From Prolixibacteraceae bacterium (GTDB lineage: Bacteria; Bacteroidota; Bacteroidia; Bacteroidales; Prolixibacteraceae): a stretch of 64,000 nt of DNA. Positions 17,776 through 26,440 of this stretch are shown here, piece by piece. The notes beneath the pieces were generated by a model. It was not told where the DNA came from and made no database searches. It worked only from the letters and a program-made list of their open reading frames with translations. The stretch lies in the NCBI GenBank assembly GCA_025210775.1, contig JAOARB010000022.1, positions 62,001 to 126,000 of the forward strand. Direction: 5' to 3'. Made by a program: the position numbers and the translations under genes. Each line of letters begins with the position of its first letter. The first letter of the stretch is position 1.

Positions 17776-18600
17776 TTATCCGTTCAAAGAGTTACGAACC
17801 ATACCAGTTACTTTAACACCTTTAGCTTCTTGAGCTAGGTATTGGTTTACTGACATTTTTCCATCTTTAACGAATGCTTGCTCTAGAAGAGTGTTCTCTT
17901 TGAACCACTTGTTAAGTGCTCCTTGTGCAATCTTCTCTAGCATATTCTCTGGCTTACCTTCTAAACGGAATTTCTCCATAGCGATATGAAGTTCATTCTC
18001 TTTAGTTTCAGCAGGAACAGCATCTCTGTCAATAGCCATAGGAGCCATTGCTGCAGCTTGCATTGCTACATCTTTACCAACTTGCTCAGCAACTTCTCCA
18101 TCAAAACCAATCAATGTAGAAAGTTTGTTACCAGCGTGGATATAAGATGCGATGTAACCAGCTTCTAGTGATGCGAAGAAAGAAAGATCAAGTTTCTCTC
18201 CTACAACACCTGTTTGCTCAGCTACAAATTCTCCAACAGTTGTGTTGTCGATAGCTAATGCTTTCAACGCGTCAAGATCTGCCACTTTGTTTTCGATTGC
18301 TGCATCTAAGATTCTTGTTGCAAGTGCTACATAGCTCTCGTTTTTCGCTACGAAATCAGTTTCACAGTTCAAAACGATCATTGCACCAAAAGTCTTATCA
18401 GCTGAAGCTTTAGCAAGACATACGCCTTCTGTTGCTTCGCGATCAGCACGTTTGTTTGCGATTGCTTTACCACGCTCACGGATGATCTCAACAGCACGAT
18501 CGTAATTTCCTTCAGCCTCAGCCAAAGCTTTTTTACAATCCATCATACCAGCGCCTGTTGCTTTACGCAACTTCATTACATCTTTTGCATTTACAGACAT
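17776..18600 (-). CDS. tsf: Translation elongation factor Ts
   Basis: EF-Ts exchanges GDP for GTP on EF-Tu. The 274-residue protein starts MSVNAKDVMKLRKATGAGMMDCKKAL, the UBA-like N-terminal module, and contains CETDFVAKNESY near 79-90, the EF-Tu-contacting TDFV motif. The C-terminal core ends in VKVTGMVRNSLNG. It follows rpsB after 25 bp and is the last gene of the rplM-rpsI-rpsB-tsf group. Confidence 0.97.
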   Translation of the reverse strand: MSVNAKDVMKLRKATGAGMMDCKKALAEAEGNYDRAVEIIRERGKAIANKRADREATEGVCLAKASADKTFGAMIVLNCETDFVAKNESYVALATRILDAAIENKVADLDALKALAIDNTTVGEFVAEQTGVVGEKLDLSFFASLEAGYIASYIHAGNKLSTLIGFDGEVAEQVGKDVAMQAAAMAPMAIDRDAVPAETKENELHIAMEKFRLEGKPENMLEKIAQGALNKWFKENTLLEQAFVKDGKMSVNQYLAQEAKGVKVTGMVRNSLNG

Positions 18601-18625
18601 GGGTCAGAAATTATTAGGTTGAATA

Positions 18626-19387
18626 TTATTTGTCTTCTTTAGCTGCTTCTTTTTTAGAAGCTTCTTTGTTGTCTTTAGCATCTTTCTCACGCTCAACTTT
18701 GCGCTCAGTCAATCCTTCTTTGATAGCGTCAGCCATTGTAGAAAGGATCAATTCGATTGATTGAGATGCATCATCGTTTGCTGGAATAACAAAGTCAATT
18801 CCTTGAGGATTTGAGTTTGTATCCACCATACCGAATACAGGAATGTTAAGACGTTGTGCTTCACGTACAGCGATCTTCTCTTTCATTACGTCTACTACGA
18901 AGATTGCAGCAGGAAGACGAGAAAGGTCTGAGATAGATCCCAATACTTTTTCTAGTTTCGCACGTTGACGAGTGATTTGTAGTTTTTCACGCTTAGATAA
19001 GTTTGACCAGCTACTTTCATCCTTCATCAATTTGTCGATAGAAGTCATTTTCTTAACTGCCTTACGGATAGTAGGGAAGTTAGTCAACATACCTCCAGCC
19101 CAACGCTCAGCGATGTATGGCATGTTTACTGCACCAATTTTGTCAGCAACGATAGATTTTGCTTGCTTTTTAGTAGCAACAAAAAGAATTTTACGTCCAG
19201 ACTTTGCAATTTGCTTCAACGCAGCAGCAGCTTCGTCAACTTTAACTACAGTTTTTTGAAGATCGATAATGTGAATACCGTTTTTCTCCATGAAGATGTA
19301 TGGAGCCATGTTTGGGTTCCATTTTCTTTTAAGGTGACCAAAGTGTACACCTGCTTCTAGCAATTGCTGAAAATCAGTTCTAGGCAT
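18626..19387 (-). CDS. rpsB: 30S ribosomal protein S2
   Basis: S2 joins the small subunit late and recruits S1-like proteins. The 253-residue product shows LLEAGVHFGHLKRKWNPNMAPYIF (start) and IAERWAGGMLTNFPTIRKAV near 90, both highly conserved. The C-terminal 25 residues are a Lys/Glu/Ala-rich tail (residues about 225-253) beyond the usual end, a common Bacteroidota feature. A likely separate promoter and a structured leader sit just upstream at 19418-19474. Confidence 0.97.
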   Translation of the reverse strand: MPRTDFQQLLEAGVHFGHLKRKWNPNMAPYIFMEKNGIHIIDLQKTVVKVDEAAAALKQIAKSGRKILFVATKKQAKSIVADKIGAVNMPYIAERWAGGMLTNFPTIRKAVKKMTSIDKLMKDESSWSNLSKREKLQITRQRAKLEKVLGSISDLSRLPAAIFVVDVMKEKIAVREAQRLNIPVFGMVDTNSNPQGIDFVIPANDDASQSIELILSTMADAIKEGLTERKVEREKDAKDNKEASKKEAAKEDK

Positions 19388-19417
19388 AATAAATAAATGT
19401 TTACTTTCTGTTTAAGC

Positions 19418-19474
19418 AACCTCAAAGTAGTTCCATGAAGGAAATCTTCGAGGTTTAGATACTAAACAAAAATA
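19418..19474 (-). promoter_or_regulatory. Candidate internal promoter and structured leader of rpsB-tsf
   Basis: On the minus strand TATTTTTG (complement of 19467-19474) matches TAnnTTTG. Just downstream the transcript can form a two-part stem: outer pair AACCTC/GAGGTT (plus-strand 19418-19423 and 19450-19455) and inner pair TTCC/GGAA (19431-19434, 19440-19443). S2 is known to regulate its own mRNA through a leader in other phyla, so an autoregulatory element is a reasonable guess. Confidence 0.4.
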
Positions 19475-19493
19475 CGTTTTAATAAAAAAAATA

Positions 19494-19880
19494 TTAACGT
19501 TTCGAGAATTGGAATTGTTTACGTGCTTTAGGTTGACCTGGTTTCTTACGCTCAACTTGACGTGGGTCACGAGTCATAAATCCAGCTTTACGAAGATCAG
19601 ATTTAACTGCTTCGTCAATTTTAACTAAAGCGCGAGCGATTCCTAGACGTGCAGCTTCTGCTTGTCCTTTGATTCCACCACCATCAAGATTGATTTGGAT
19701 GTCATACTTCTCAGCTACCTCAAGAAGAGCTAGAGGTTGTTTAACGATGTATTGTAGTACACCAGAAGGAAAGTAAGTATCGATGTCACGTTTGTTGATC
19801 GTGATTTTACCAGCACCCTCTTTCACGTATACACGTGCAACTGCTGCTTTTCTTCTACCGATTGCGTTTATAGTCTCCAT
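19494..19880 (-). CDS. rpsI: 30S ribosomal protein S9
   Basis: S9 contacts tRNA in the P site through its C-terminal tail. The 128 residues include NAIGRRKAAVARVYVKEGAGKI near the start, GGGIKGQAEAARLGIARAL near 65-85, and the basic tail KKPGQPKARKQFQFSKR. The final SKR is the conserved P-site end. It follows rplM after 5 bp, as in most bacteria. Confidence 0.97.
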   Translation of the reverse strand: METINAIGRRKAAVARVYVKEGAGKITINKRDIDTYFPSGVLQYIVKQPLALLEVAEKYDIQINLDGGGIKGQAEAARLGIARALVKIDEAVKSDLRKAGFMTRDPRQVERKKPGQPKARKQFQFSKR

Positions 19881-19885
19881 ACTCC

Positions 19886-20341
19886 TTATTTAATGTCATC
19901 TAGATTAATAACTTTAGGTTGTTGAGCTTCTTGGTTGTGCTCAGCACCTACATAAACTTTTAGGTTTGTATAGATCTTACGACCTAGACGGTTCTTAGGC
20001 AACATACCTTTTACCGCTTTTTCGATCAAACGCTCTGGGTATTTTGCAAGAATTTCTTCTGCAGTCATTGAACGTTGTCCTCCTGGGAATCCAGTGTGAC
20101 GAAGGTATTCTTTCTTCGTAAGCTTGTTTCCAGTCAAACGAACTTTCTCTGCGTTAATAACGATAACGTTATCACCACAATCCACGTGAGGAGTAAATGA
20201 TGGCTTGTTTTTTCCACGCAAAATTTTAGCAACTTTGCTGGCAAGACGTCCTAGGGCTTGGTCTGTAGCATCTACTACAATCCATTCTTTTTTTACCGTA
20301 GCGTTATTAGCCGATACGGTTTTGTAGCTTAAAGTATCCAC
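19886..20341 (-). CDS. rplM: 50S ribosomal protein L13
   Basis: L13 is an early assembly protein of the large subunit. The 151-residue protein has KKEWIVVDATDQALGRLASKVAKIL, YLRHTGFPGG near 85-94, and AVKGMLPKNRLGRKIYTNLKVY near 113-134. It is the first gene of the minus-strand ribosomal operon and has a long leader with a good promoter at 20507-20535. Confidence 0.97.
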   Translation of the reverse strand: MDTLSYKTVSANNATVKKEWIVVDATDQALGRLASKVAKILRGKNKPSFTPHVDCGDNVIVINAEKVRLTGNKLTKKEYLRHTGFPGGQRSMTAEEILAKYPERLIEKAVKGMLPKNRLGRKIYTNLKVYVGAEHNQEAQQPKVINLDDIK

Positions 20342-20535
20342 TTGCTTCTTTTTAATTAAATAATTATAAAAATTAACAATTACGTTTTTTCTTAAAAACT
20401 CATCATCTTCGAACGACTTACGTTATAAACCATAAATGGAGCTAACATTCATGTTAGTAAGTACATTCAAGACTACAGTTCACAAGTCAGGATGGTAATT
20501 GAGCCGCAAAGATAATGTTTTTTGCTGTAATTCAA
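20342..20535 (-). promoter_or_regulatory. rplM operon promoter and 160-nt structured leader
   Basis: On the minus strand TATCTTTG (complement of 20507-20514) matches TAnnTTTG and TTG lies 18 nt further upstream (complement of 20533-20535), the best -33/-7 pair for any protein gene here. The leader from about 20500 to 20342 contains a perfect 6-bp hairpin CTAACA/TGTTAG with a four-base loop (20442-20457) inside a possible outer pairing ACTTAC/GTAAGT (20416-20421, 20457-20462). Ribosomal protein autoregulation is plausible, but not shown. Confidence 0.55.
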
Positions 20536-20841
20536 TAAGAAAGCTCTTTTTTTTCGCTTTTTACACAATTGTCTTTTCTTGATAGCTTCTCTTCTTTTAT
20601 CCCCCTTTGGTATTACATGTTTTGAGGTTTCATAATGATGTTTCTGTTCTGTTATTCTAGGTCTTTTATCTTTTCATTTTTTATGAATAGTATTTTGCCC
20701 CATCAGAGTTGAATAGATAATGTTTCAGGCTGTAACGATCAGATAGTGTAATTGGTCCATCAGAATAGGATTGAACTAATTTGTTGGTCTAAATGTTTAA
20801 GCTAAAAGTATAGAAATGCGTATCATTAATTATTGATAAGT

Positions 20842-21477
20842 ATGGTCAAGATAATTGGAAAAAAGAACAGCGTTAATTTACCGAAAACTAATGATATTCC
20901 TAGTACAACGATTGTTGGCTATTCTCTAAATAAGAATTCCACTCATGCTTCTAATAAACAAATTTTACTTCGAGAGAAGTTTAAGAAGTGTTCTCTTCTT
21001 TTAAAGCAAACCAAGAAGGTATGGATGGATGGCTTCTATAGTTTATCAAACCGAAGTTGTTACAGGGAGTGTTTTTCTTATAACATGCACCATGCTTTTC
21101 AATGGAGGAACAAACGTTGGGAGTTAAATCCATCGAAAGTACTTCTATCTAAAAGAGTTCCAGGGTTTACATCCAAAGATTTTAAAGTCTCTGTTCAGCC
21201 TGAATGGATTGAGGTTGTGGTGAGTAAAGAGCATCTATATAATCATTTTACTGGTGGCTATCTGATTTTATTAGACCAGAGTGGAGAGCATGTTTATGTT
21301 AGAGATTTGGTGTTGATTGATGAAAACCGTTATCGATCAAAGCTACCTTGTTCTTTTGAAGGAGAGAAGTTGTATATCCATATTGCCTTATATCGTCAAT
21401 TTAAAATTGAGGATATCCATTCGAGAGATGTGTACGATTCTGTTTATCTAGGAAGCTATAATTTACCTTCATATTAA
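20842..21477 (+). CDS. DUF6266-like hypothetical protein
   Basis: The ATG at 20842 gives 211 residues; a TTG three codons upstream is an alternative. The layout resembles the Bacteroidota DUF6266 group: a TTIVGYSLNKN region where the family has 'GNVVGYRWKGK', ILLREKFKKCSLLLKQ (family 'QRAKFALVVKFL'), SYNMHHAFQWRNKRWELNPSKVLLSKR near 78-105 (family 'YSKVLLSKG'), then beta strands. No signal peptide, membrane segment or catalytic motif is visible. Members often occur in several copies per genome and have no established function. It lies 150 bp before the glycosidase lipoprotein on the same strand, but nothing else links them. Confidence 0.6.
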   Translation: MVKIIGKKNSVNLPKTNDIPSTTIVGYSLNKNSTHASNKQILLREKFKKCSLLLKQTKKVWMDGFYSLSNRSCYRECFSYNMHHAFQWRNKRWELNPSKVLLSKRVPGFTSKDFKVSVQPEWIEVVVSKEHLYNHFTGGYLILLDQSGEHVYVRDLVLIDENRYRSKLPCSFEGEKLYIHIALYRQFKIEDIHSRDVYDSVYLGSYNLPSY

Positions 21478-21625
21478 CCACGCTGATTCTCTCTATTCAA
21501 CAATAAATATTATCGAAAACGTTTGCGGTAATTTGATCGTGAAAATCATTAAGTTAAAGAGTCTACAATTCATAAATCCTTTGTATCCTTGTAATTGTTA
21601 ATGTCTATTATTAAGAAGATCTGAT

Positions 21626-24331
21626 ATGTTTCAATGGAATAATTTTAGAAAAAATATGAAAGCCTCTGCATTAATGCTAGGCTTAGGAGTAGGTCTTGTT
21701 TCTTGCTCTTCAAATCCTCCTTTATATCAAAGTAAGGAATTTTCTGTTTTTAGAGATCGTGTTGAACAAGGACAGTATACCGCTGAGGTATTGTCTAATA
21801 CGCACATGAAATCTAACTACGAAAGCCCTCTGAATAGTGTTTTTAGTAGAGCGGTTTCTTTTAAATATAGTATAAACAGAAAAGACAACGATCTACCAGT
21901 AAATAACAATCGTCGAATTGTTGTGCGCCCAGAGAATGGTGTATATAAAACACCAGTAATGAAGTTTGGTGTAAACAACCCAGACACGACTCCTGTGGAT
22001 GATGTAAAAGACCCTATGGAGCCAAAAACAAAAGTTGTTTTTAGAGTCGATCTTACCGAAGTGATGAAATCTTTTAAAGAGAAAGGATTCTATATTGATC
22101 GCAATGGAGAGAAGATCTCTAAAGAGGATTTTAATGGTGTATATATTGCGGGTGGAGTACCTCCTCTATCTTGGGACTTTGAGAACTTCGGTGATCATCA
22201 GAGATTAGAAGATCCTGATGGAGATGGAATTTTTGAAAAAGAATATGAGTTCAATACATTCAATCCAGATCGTCATGTAGCACAAGAATGGAAACTTGAG
22301 GATGACATCTCTAAATATCCTCAGTTTAGTTCAGATATTCCACTTTTGAATGCACTTTATCGTATGGCTATTGAGGAAGCAAAAGCCGATAGCGAAGAAG
22401 ATGGAACATGGAGAACTGGACAAAAATGGGGTGGTGTATGGACTCGTGACATTAGTTACTCTACGATACTAGGCGTTGGGATGATTGATCCAATGAGATC
22501 GATGACCTCTCTAAAAAGAAAAGTTCGTAGAGGTCGTATCATCCAAGATACAGGTTCCGGAGGAGCATGGCCAGTGTCTTCAGATAGAGTGGTATGGACT
22601 CTTGCAGCTTGGGAAGTATATAAGATTACAGGCGATCAGAAATGGTTAGACGAAGCTTATCATATCATTGCAAGATCTGTAGAAGATGATTGGACTATTG
22701 TTCATGATCCTAAGACAGGATTGATGAGAGGAGAATCTTCTTTCTTGGATTGGAGAAAGCAAACTTATCCACGTTGGATGGATAATGTGGATATCTATAG
22801 TTCTAAAAACTTAGGTACCAATGCTGCTCATTATGAAGTATATCAAATCCTTCAAGAAATGGCTACCCTATTAGGGGATACAGATAAAGTTGCTTTGTAT
22901 AAGTCTCGTGCTAAGAACCTTAAGTTGGCTATAAACAAACACCTATGGCAATCAGAAAAAGGTTTCTATGGACAATATCTATATGGTAGAGGAAGTGATA
23001 TGTTATCGCCAAAATCGGAAACATTAGGTGAGGCTTTTACTGTTCTTTTCGACGTTGCCGATGCACAAAAGAGTGCTTCTGTAATTTCAAAGATGCCTGT
23101 CGTTGCCTATGGAGCTCCTTGTGTTTTTCCACAGATCCCTAATATTCGTCCATACCATAACAATGGTATCTGGCCATTTGTACAATCTTTCTATAACTTA
23201 GCTGCAGCTAAGGTTGGGAATGAAAAGGCACTTCAAGCAGGATTGGCTTCAATCTATCGTGCAGCTGCTCTTTTCTTGACCAATAAAGAAAACATGGTGG
23301 CAGACAATGGTGATTTTGTAACGGCATTGAATTCAAGTGAGATGCTTTGGAGTATCAGTGGTAACTTAAGCATGATCTACAAAGTATTCTTTGGTGTTCA
23401 TATCGATGCAAAAGGAATTCTTTCTTTTAATCCAGTGGTACCAGAAGCTTATAAGGGAAAGAAAACTTTATCAAACCTACACTTGCGTAATGCTAAAATT
23501 AGTGTTGAGCTTGAGGGATATGGTAATAACGTAAAAGAGATTTTTGTTAATGGTAAGAAAGCAGAAAATGCAATCAACCTTAACGAAAAGAAAGAATATA
23601 ACATCAAACTTATTCTTGACAACAAATCGTTTAACCACGATGCTAAGGTCAATATTGTAGAGAATAAGTTCCAATTGGAGATGCCACAAGTGACATTAAA
23701 GAATGGTGTTCTTGCATGGAATAAAGTAGAAGGAGCAGTCTCTTATTTGGTTTATCGTGATGGTAAGAAAATCTTGAAAACCAAATCTTTGACATATAAC
23801 CTTAAGAAATCAGCTGTTTCTCACTACTATTCGGTAGTGGCAGGAGCGATGAAGTCTGATCTATTGAATTCGTACTTATCTGAGCCTATTTTGGTGAAAG
23901 GTCAGAACTCAGTGAAGAAGGGGTTAAAGCTTTATGCTAAAGATAAAAAGGTAGATATTAGTAACGTTCCATCTTCGATGATTGAGGTTACTAAAAAGAA
24001 GAATACACAGATCGATTTTGTTCTTCCTACGAAGAAAGGTAAGAAGTATCATATGTGGTTAGAGTATGCCAATGGTAATGGTCCATGGAATACCGATAAC
24101 AAATGTGCGATTCGTTCTGTTTATGTAAACGATCAATTTGTTGATCCATTTGTTATGCCTCAAAGAGGATCGAATGAGTGGTCTGCATTAGGAAACACTA
24201 ATATTGTTTCTTTTGATGCGACAGGATCTCGTTCGAAAGTATCTATTCGATTTGAAGAGAAAAACGAAAATATGAATGTATTTGTCAATCAAGCATTATT
24301 GGAAAATGTTGTTTTGGTTGAAGTAGAATAG
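21626..24331 (+). CDS. Six-hairpin glycosidase-like lipoprotein with C-terminal carbohydrate-binding-type domain
   Basis: The 901-residue protein has a lipoprotein signal (LGLGVGLVSC, Cys27) and is probably surface-attached. Residues about 115-220 form a beta-sandwich with a DPDGDGIFEKEYEF segment. Residues about 230-600 look like an (alpha/alpha)6 barrel of the six-hairpin glycosidases: GVWTRDISYSTILG near 273-286, a region resembling the WxRD motif of GH63/GH37-type enzymes, then GSGGAWPVSSDRVVW, DVDIYSSKNLGTNAAHYEVY and HNNGIWPFVQSFYNL. After that come an FN3-like part (AWNKVEGAVSYLVYRDGK) and a C-terminal jelly-roll region (HMWLEYANGNGPW to the end) resembling a CBM35-like module. The substrate is not known. 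An alternative start is ATG at 21656, but it weakens the basic signal N terminus. Confidence 0.75.
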   Translation: MFQWNNFRKNMKASALMLGLGVGLVSCSSNPPLYQSKEFSVFRDRVEQGQYTAEVLSNTHMKSNYESPLNSVFSRAVSFKYSINRKDNDLPVNNNRRIVVRPENGVYKTPVMKFGVNNPDTTPVDDVKDPMEPKTKVVFRVDLTEVMKSFKEKGFYIDRNGEKISKEDFNGVYIAGGVPPLSWDFENFGDHQRLEDPDGDGIFEKEYEFNTFNPDRHVAQEWKLEDDISKYPQFSSDIPLLNALYRMAIEEAKADSEEDGTWRTGQKWGGVWTRDISYSTILGVGMIDPMRSMTSLKRKVRRGRIIQDTGSGGAWPVSSDRVVWTLAAWEVYKITGDQKWLDEAYHIIARSVEDDWTIVHDPKTGLMRGESSFLDWRKQTYPRWMDNVDIYSSKNLGTNAAHYEVYQILQEMATLLGDTDKVALYKSRAKNLKLAINKHLWQSEKGFYGQYLYGRGSDMLSPKSETLGEAFTVLFDVADAQKSASVISKMPVVAYGAPCVFPQIPNIRPYHNNGIWPFVQSFYNLAAAKVGNEKALQAGLASIYRAAALFLTNKENMVADNGDFVTALNSSEMLWSISGNLSMIYKVFFGVHIDAKGILSFNPVVPEAYKGKKTLSNLHLRNAKISVELEGYGNNVKEIFVNGKKAENAINLNEKKEYNIKLILDNKSFNHDAKVNIVENKFQLEMPQVTLKNGVLAWNKVEGAVSYLVYRDGKKILKTKSLTYNLKKSAVSHYYSVVAGAMKSDLLNSYLSEPILVKGQNSVKKGLKLYAKDKKVDISNVPSSMIEVTKKKNTQIDFVLPTKKGKKYHMWLEYANGNGPWNTDNKCAIRSVYVNDQFVDPFVMPQRGSNEWSALGNTNIVSFDATGSRSKVSIRFEEKNENMNVFVNQALLENVVLVEVE

Positions 24332-24353
24332 ATTTTCTTTTAAAATTCAGTTT

Positions 24354-24403
24354 AATCCCATTGGCAATCTACCATAACTGGTGGTTCCAATGGGATTTTT
24401 TTA
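24354..24403 (+). terminator. Intrinsic terminator of the glycosidase gene
   Basis: AATCCCATTGG (24354-24364) pairs perfectly with CCAATGGGATT (24387-24397), followed by a T-run. Confidence 0.9.
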
Positions 24404-24720
24404 TTCCAATTAAGGCTGTCCAAATTAAACTAGCACTGACCATTCCCTACAGAGGTCTCGAACGGTTGTTTATTAACATTGTTGAATGATATAGGGTGGT
24501 GGCGTATAGTTTGTTGACTGTGAATGTTTTATGGTGTGGTGTTGGGCTGTTGATAAATGCTCTTTATCAGTCTGTTTCCTCTCTTATGAACACCGCTTTA
24601 TGTTGGGGTATTTTCGTGTTAATTCTTCTGTTCAGAGCAGAGAAGTAATGCGAAATCTTACTAGTATATAATGAAGAAGAATATTGGATACAAAAAAAGG
24701 TGAATTATACCACTCAAATA

Positions 24721-24856
24721 AAGGGTTTGTCCATGGTTCCTCCATGGTTCCTCCATGGTTCGTCCATGGTTTGTCCATGGTTTGTCCATCGATTTGGGGG
24801 TTTTCGATGGAGGAACCATGGACAAACCATGGACAAACCATGGAGGAAGTACCCTT
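24721..24856. repeat. 11-bp tandem units in a large palindrome (CCATGG type)
   Basis: Left arm: six 11-bp units of the form TTnnTCCATGG (variants TG, CC, CC, CG, TG, TG; the last ends CATCG). A spacer of about 13 nt with a G-run follows, then four inverted units. The edges also pair: AAGGGT (24721-24726) with ACCCTT (24851-24856). The apparent open frames across it are repeats of an 11-residue peptide on both strands and are not convincing genes. It lies in a 670-bp gap between two terminators. The architecture is that of the elements at 9861 and 52145, with a different unit. Confidence 0.85.
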
Positions 24857-24904
24857 GAAACCTTTTTCAATTGAATGTTTTTTTCTTGGAGTATAGAAAT
24901 GAAA

Positions 24905-24939
24905 ATAGCCTCTATTTTAACGAAAAAAATAGAGGCTAT
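24905..24939 (-). terminator. Terminator downstream of the first MFS transporter
   Basis: A 14-bp perfect stem ATAGCCTCTATTTT (24905-24918) with 24926-24939; in the minus-strand transcript it is followed by a short U-rich stretch. Confidence 0.7.
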
Positions 24940-25000
24940 CTTAGCGAATTGGTTCGCTCTATTCCTACCACACATTTATGAAGTGTAGTTGAAATATATG

Positions 25001-26440
25001 TTATTTACTTTTGTTTAGAATAAAGCGGTTGTATAAGAAAAGAGCTACTACCGAAAAGATTCCAATACCATAGATTACGATCCATATTTTTGATGGACTG
25101 TATTCGTTCCAAAGAAGGTTGGTAAGTTCCATATCCGATAGGTTCATCTTTTGTGCTACAGCATGGAAATATTCATTCTGAGAAAGGGTGCTAGACACAG
25201 CAATACCTTTTTCTGTTGCAAACTGCTTTACGATGGTTGCTTTATCTGACCATTTTCCATAAAGATCACCACCAATAAAACCTGCAAAAAGGTTACCAAG
25301 AAAGACTGGAATAAAAGAGTATCCCATGTATAGAGCTTTCTTATCTGATGGCGCAATCATACCGATATACTCAGTAATTTTAGGAGAAGAAGACATCTCT
25401 CCAATAGCAAAGATTAGAATGGCTCCGATAGTGAAATATACATTCTGTGTATATAGAGTCAACGCCATACCAGTGGCACAAACTACAAAACCACTCATCA
25501 TAGCATTTAGTGCTTTCCATTTCATTACGATAGATGAGATGATGATTTGGAATAGAATGATAAACATCGCATCGGAGTTTACGATAAACTCAGCTTGCAT
25601 TGTTTGTGTGGCAGCATCTCCATAAGTATTGCTTATTTCAGGGAAGTGTGTTGCAAACCAGTGGTAAAGCGAAGTAGTGTCAACCCACTGTGTGATGAAT
25701 ACTGGAAGGGTAAAGAACAGTTGGTTGTACATGGTCCAGAATCCAGCAATGATAAGAAGGAACATCACAAATTTAATGTCTTGGAATACTTGTCCAATAT
25801 TTTTAAAGATATGAACTACCGACTGTCCAATAGATCCTTTGATTACATTCTCTTCTTTTTCTGGTTCGTTATAGAAATAAAGAAGGATGAAGTTTAAACT
25901 AATAATAAAAGCCGAGATATAGAAGATGTTATTAGGCTCTGATTTAGTTGTTAAGGTTAGTAGAGGTCCAATAAAAGCACCAATATTTACCATCATATAG
26001 AAGATACCAAATGCAATAGAACTGGTCTCCTCGGTACTCACTTTTGCGATAGTCGCAGAGATAATTGGTTTAAACAGTGCTGCTCCTAGTGCCAAGTAAA
26101 GGTATACTCCGAATACTCCAATAAAGCTGTCTGCATGTGGGAATAGAAGGAAAGCAGAGATGTATACAAGGAATGCAATAAATAAGGTTTTTCTGTAGCC
26201 CAAACGGTCAGCAATAGCACCTGTGATTACTGGAAGAAAGTAAAGAATAGCAGTTCCTACTCCCATAATCCAACCCTTGTCGGATTGTGTTAATTCGAGA
26301 CCTCCTTGATCGGACGAGCCTGTAAGATAGTTTGCAAATAGAGCAAAGAATCCATACCATGCCCAGCGTTCAAATAGTTCGATAGTGTTCGCGACCCAAA
26401 ATGTTTTTGGGAATTTCGATAAAACCGTATTTAATGACAT
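25001..26440 (-). CDS. MFS transporter, POT/peptide-transporter-like
   Basis: The 479-residue protein has 12 or more hydrophobic helices. The N-terminal FWVANTIELFERWAWYGFFAL resembles the ELCERFSYYG motif at the start of proton-dependent oligopeptide transporters, and ADRLGYRKTLF is the MFS loop 2-3 motif. A 50-residue insert of polar residues lies near 245-280. The second POT motif is not clearly present, so a peptide substrate is not assured. A paralogue with the same N-terminal signature is encoded at 47102. The transporter is transcribed alone. Confidence 0.8.
   Translation of the reverse strand: MSLNTVLSKFPKTFWVANTIELFERWAWYGFFALFANYLTGSSDQGGLELTQSDKGWIMGVGTAILYFLPVITGAIADRLGYRKTLFIAFLVYISAFLLFPHADSFIGVFGVYLYLALGAALFKPIISATIAKVSTEETSSIAFGIFYMMVNIGAFIGPLLTLTTKSEPNNIFYISAFIISLNFILLYFYNEPEKEENVIKGSIGQSVVHIFKNIGQVFQDIKFVMFLLIIAGFWTMYNQLFFTLPVFITQWVDTTSLYHWFATHFPEISNTYGDAATQTMQAEFIVNSDAMFIILFQIIISSIVMKWKALNAMMSGFVVCATGMALTLYTQNVYFTIGAILIFAIGEMSSSPKITEYIGMIAPSDKKALYMGYSFIPVFLGNLFAGFIGGDLYGKWSDKATIVKQFATEKGIAVSSTLSQNEYFHAVAQKMNLSDMELTNLLWNEYSPSKIWIVIYGIGIFSVVALFLYNRFILNKSK

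Noticed and set aside
20833..20841. TTG start for the DUF6266-like protein
   Set aside because: It adds three residues only and the ATG at 20842 is a better codon, though it cannot be excluded.
24632..24975. Open frames on both strands across the CCATGG array
   Set aside because: They encode only an 11-residue peptide repeated because of the 11-bp units, in several frames on both strands. This is a by-product of the repeat, with no start context or domain.
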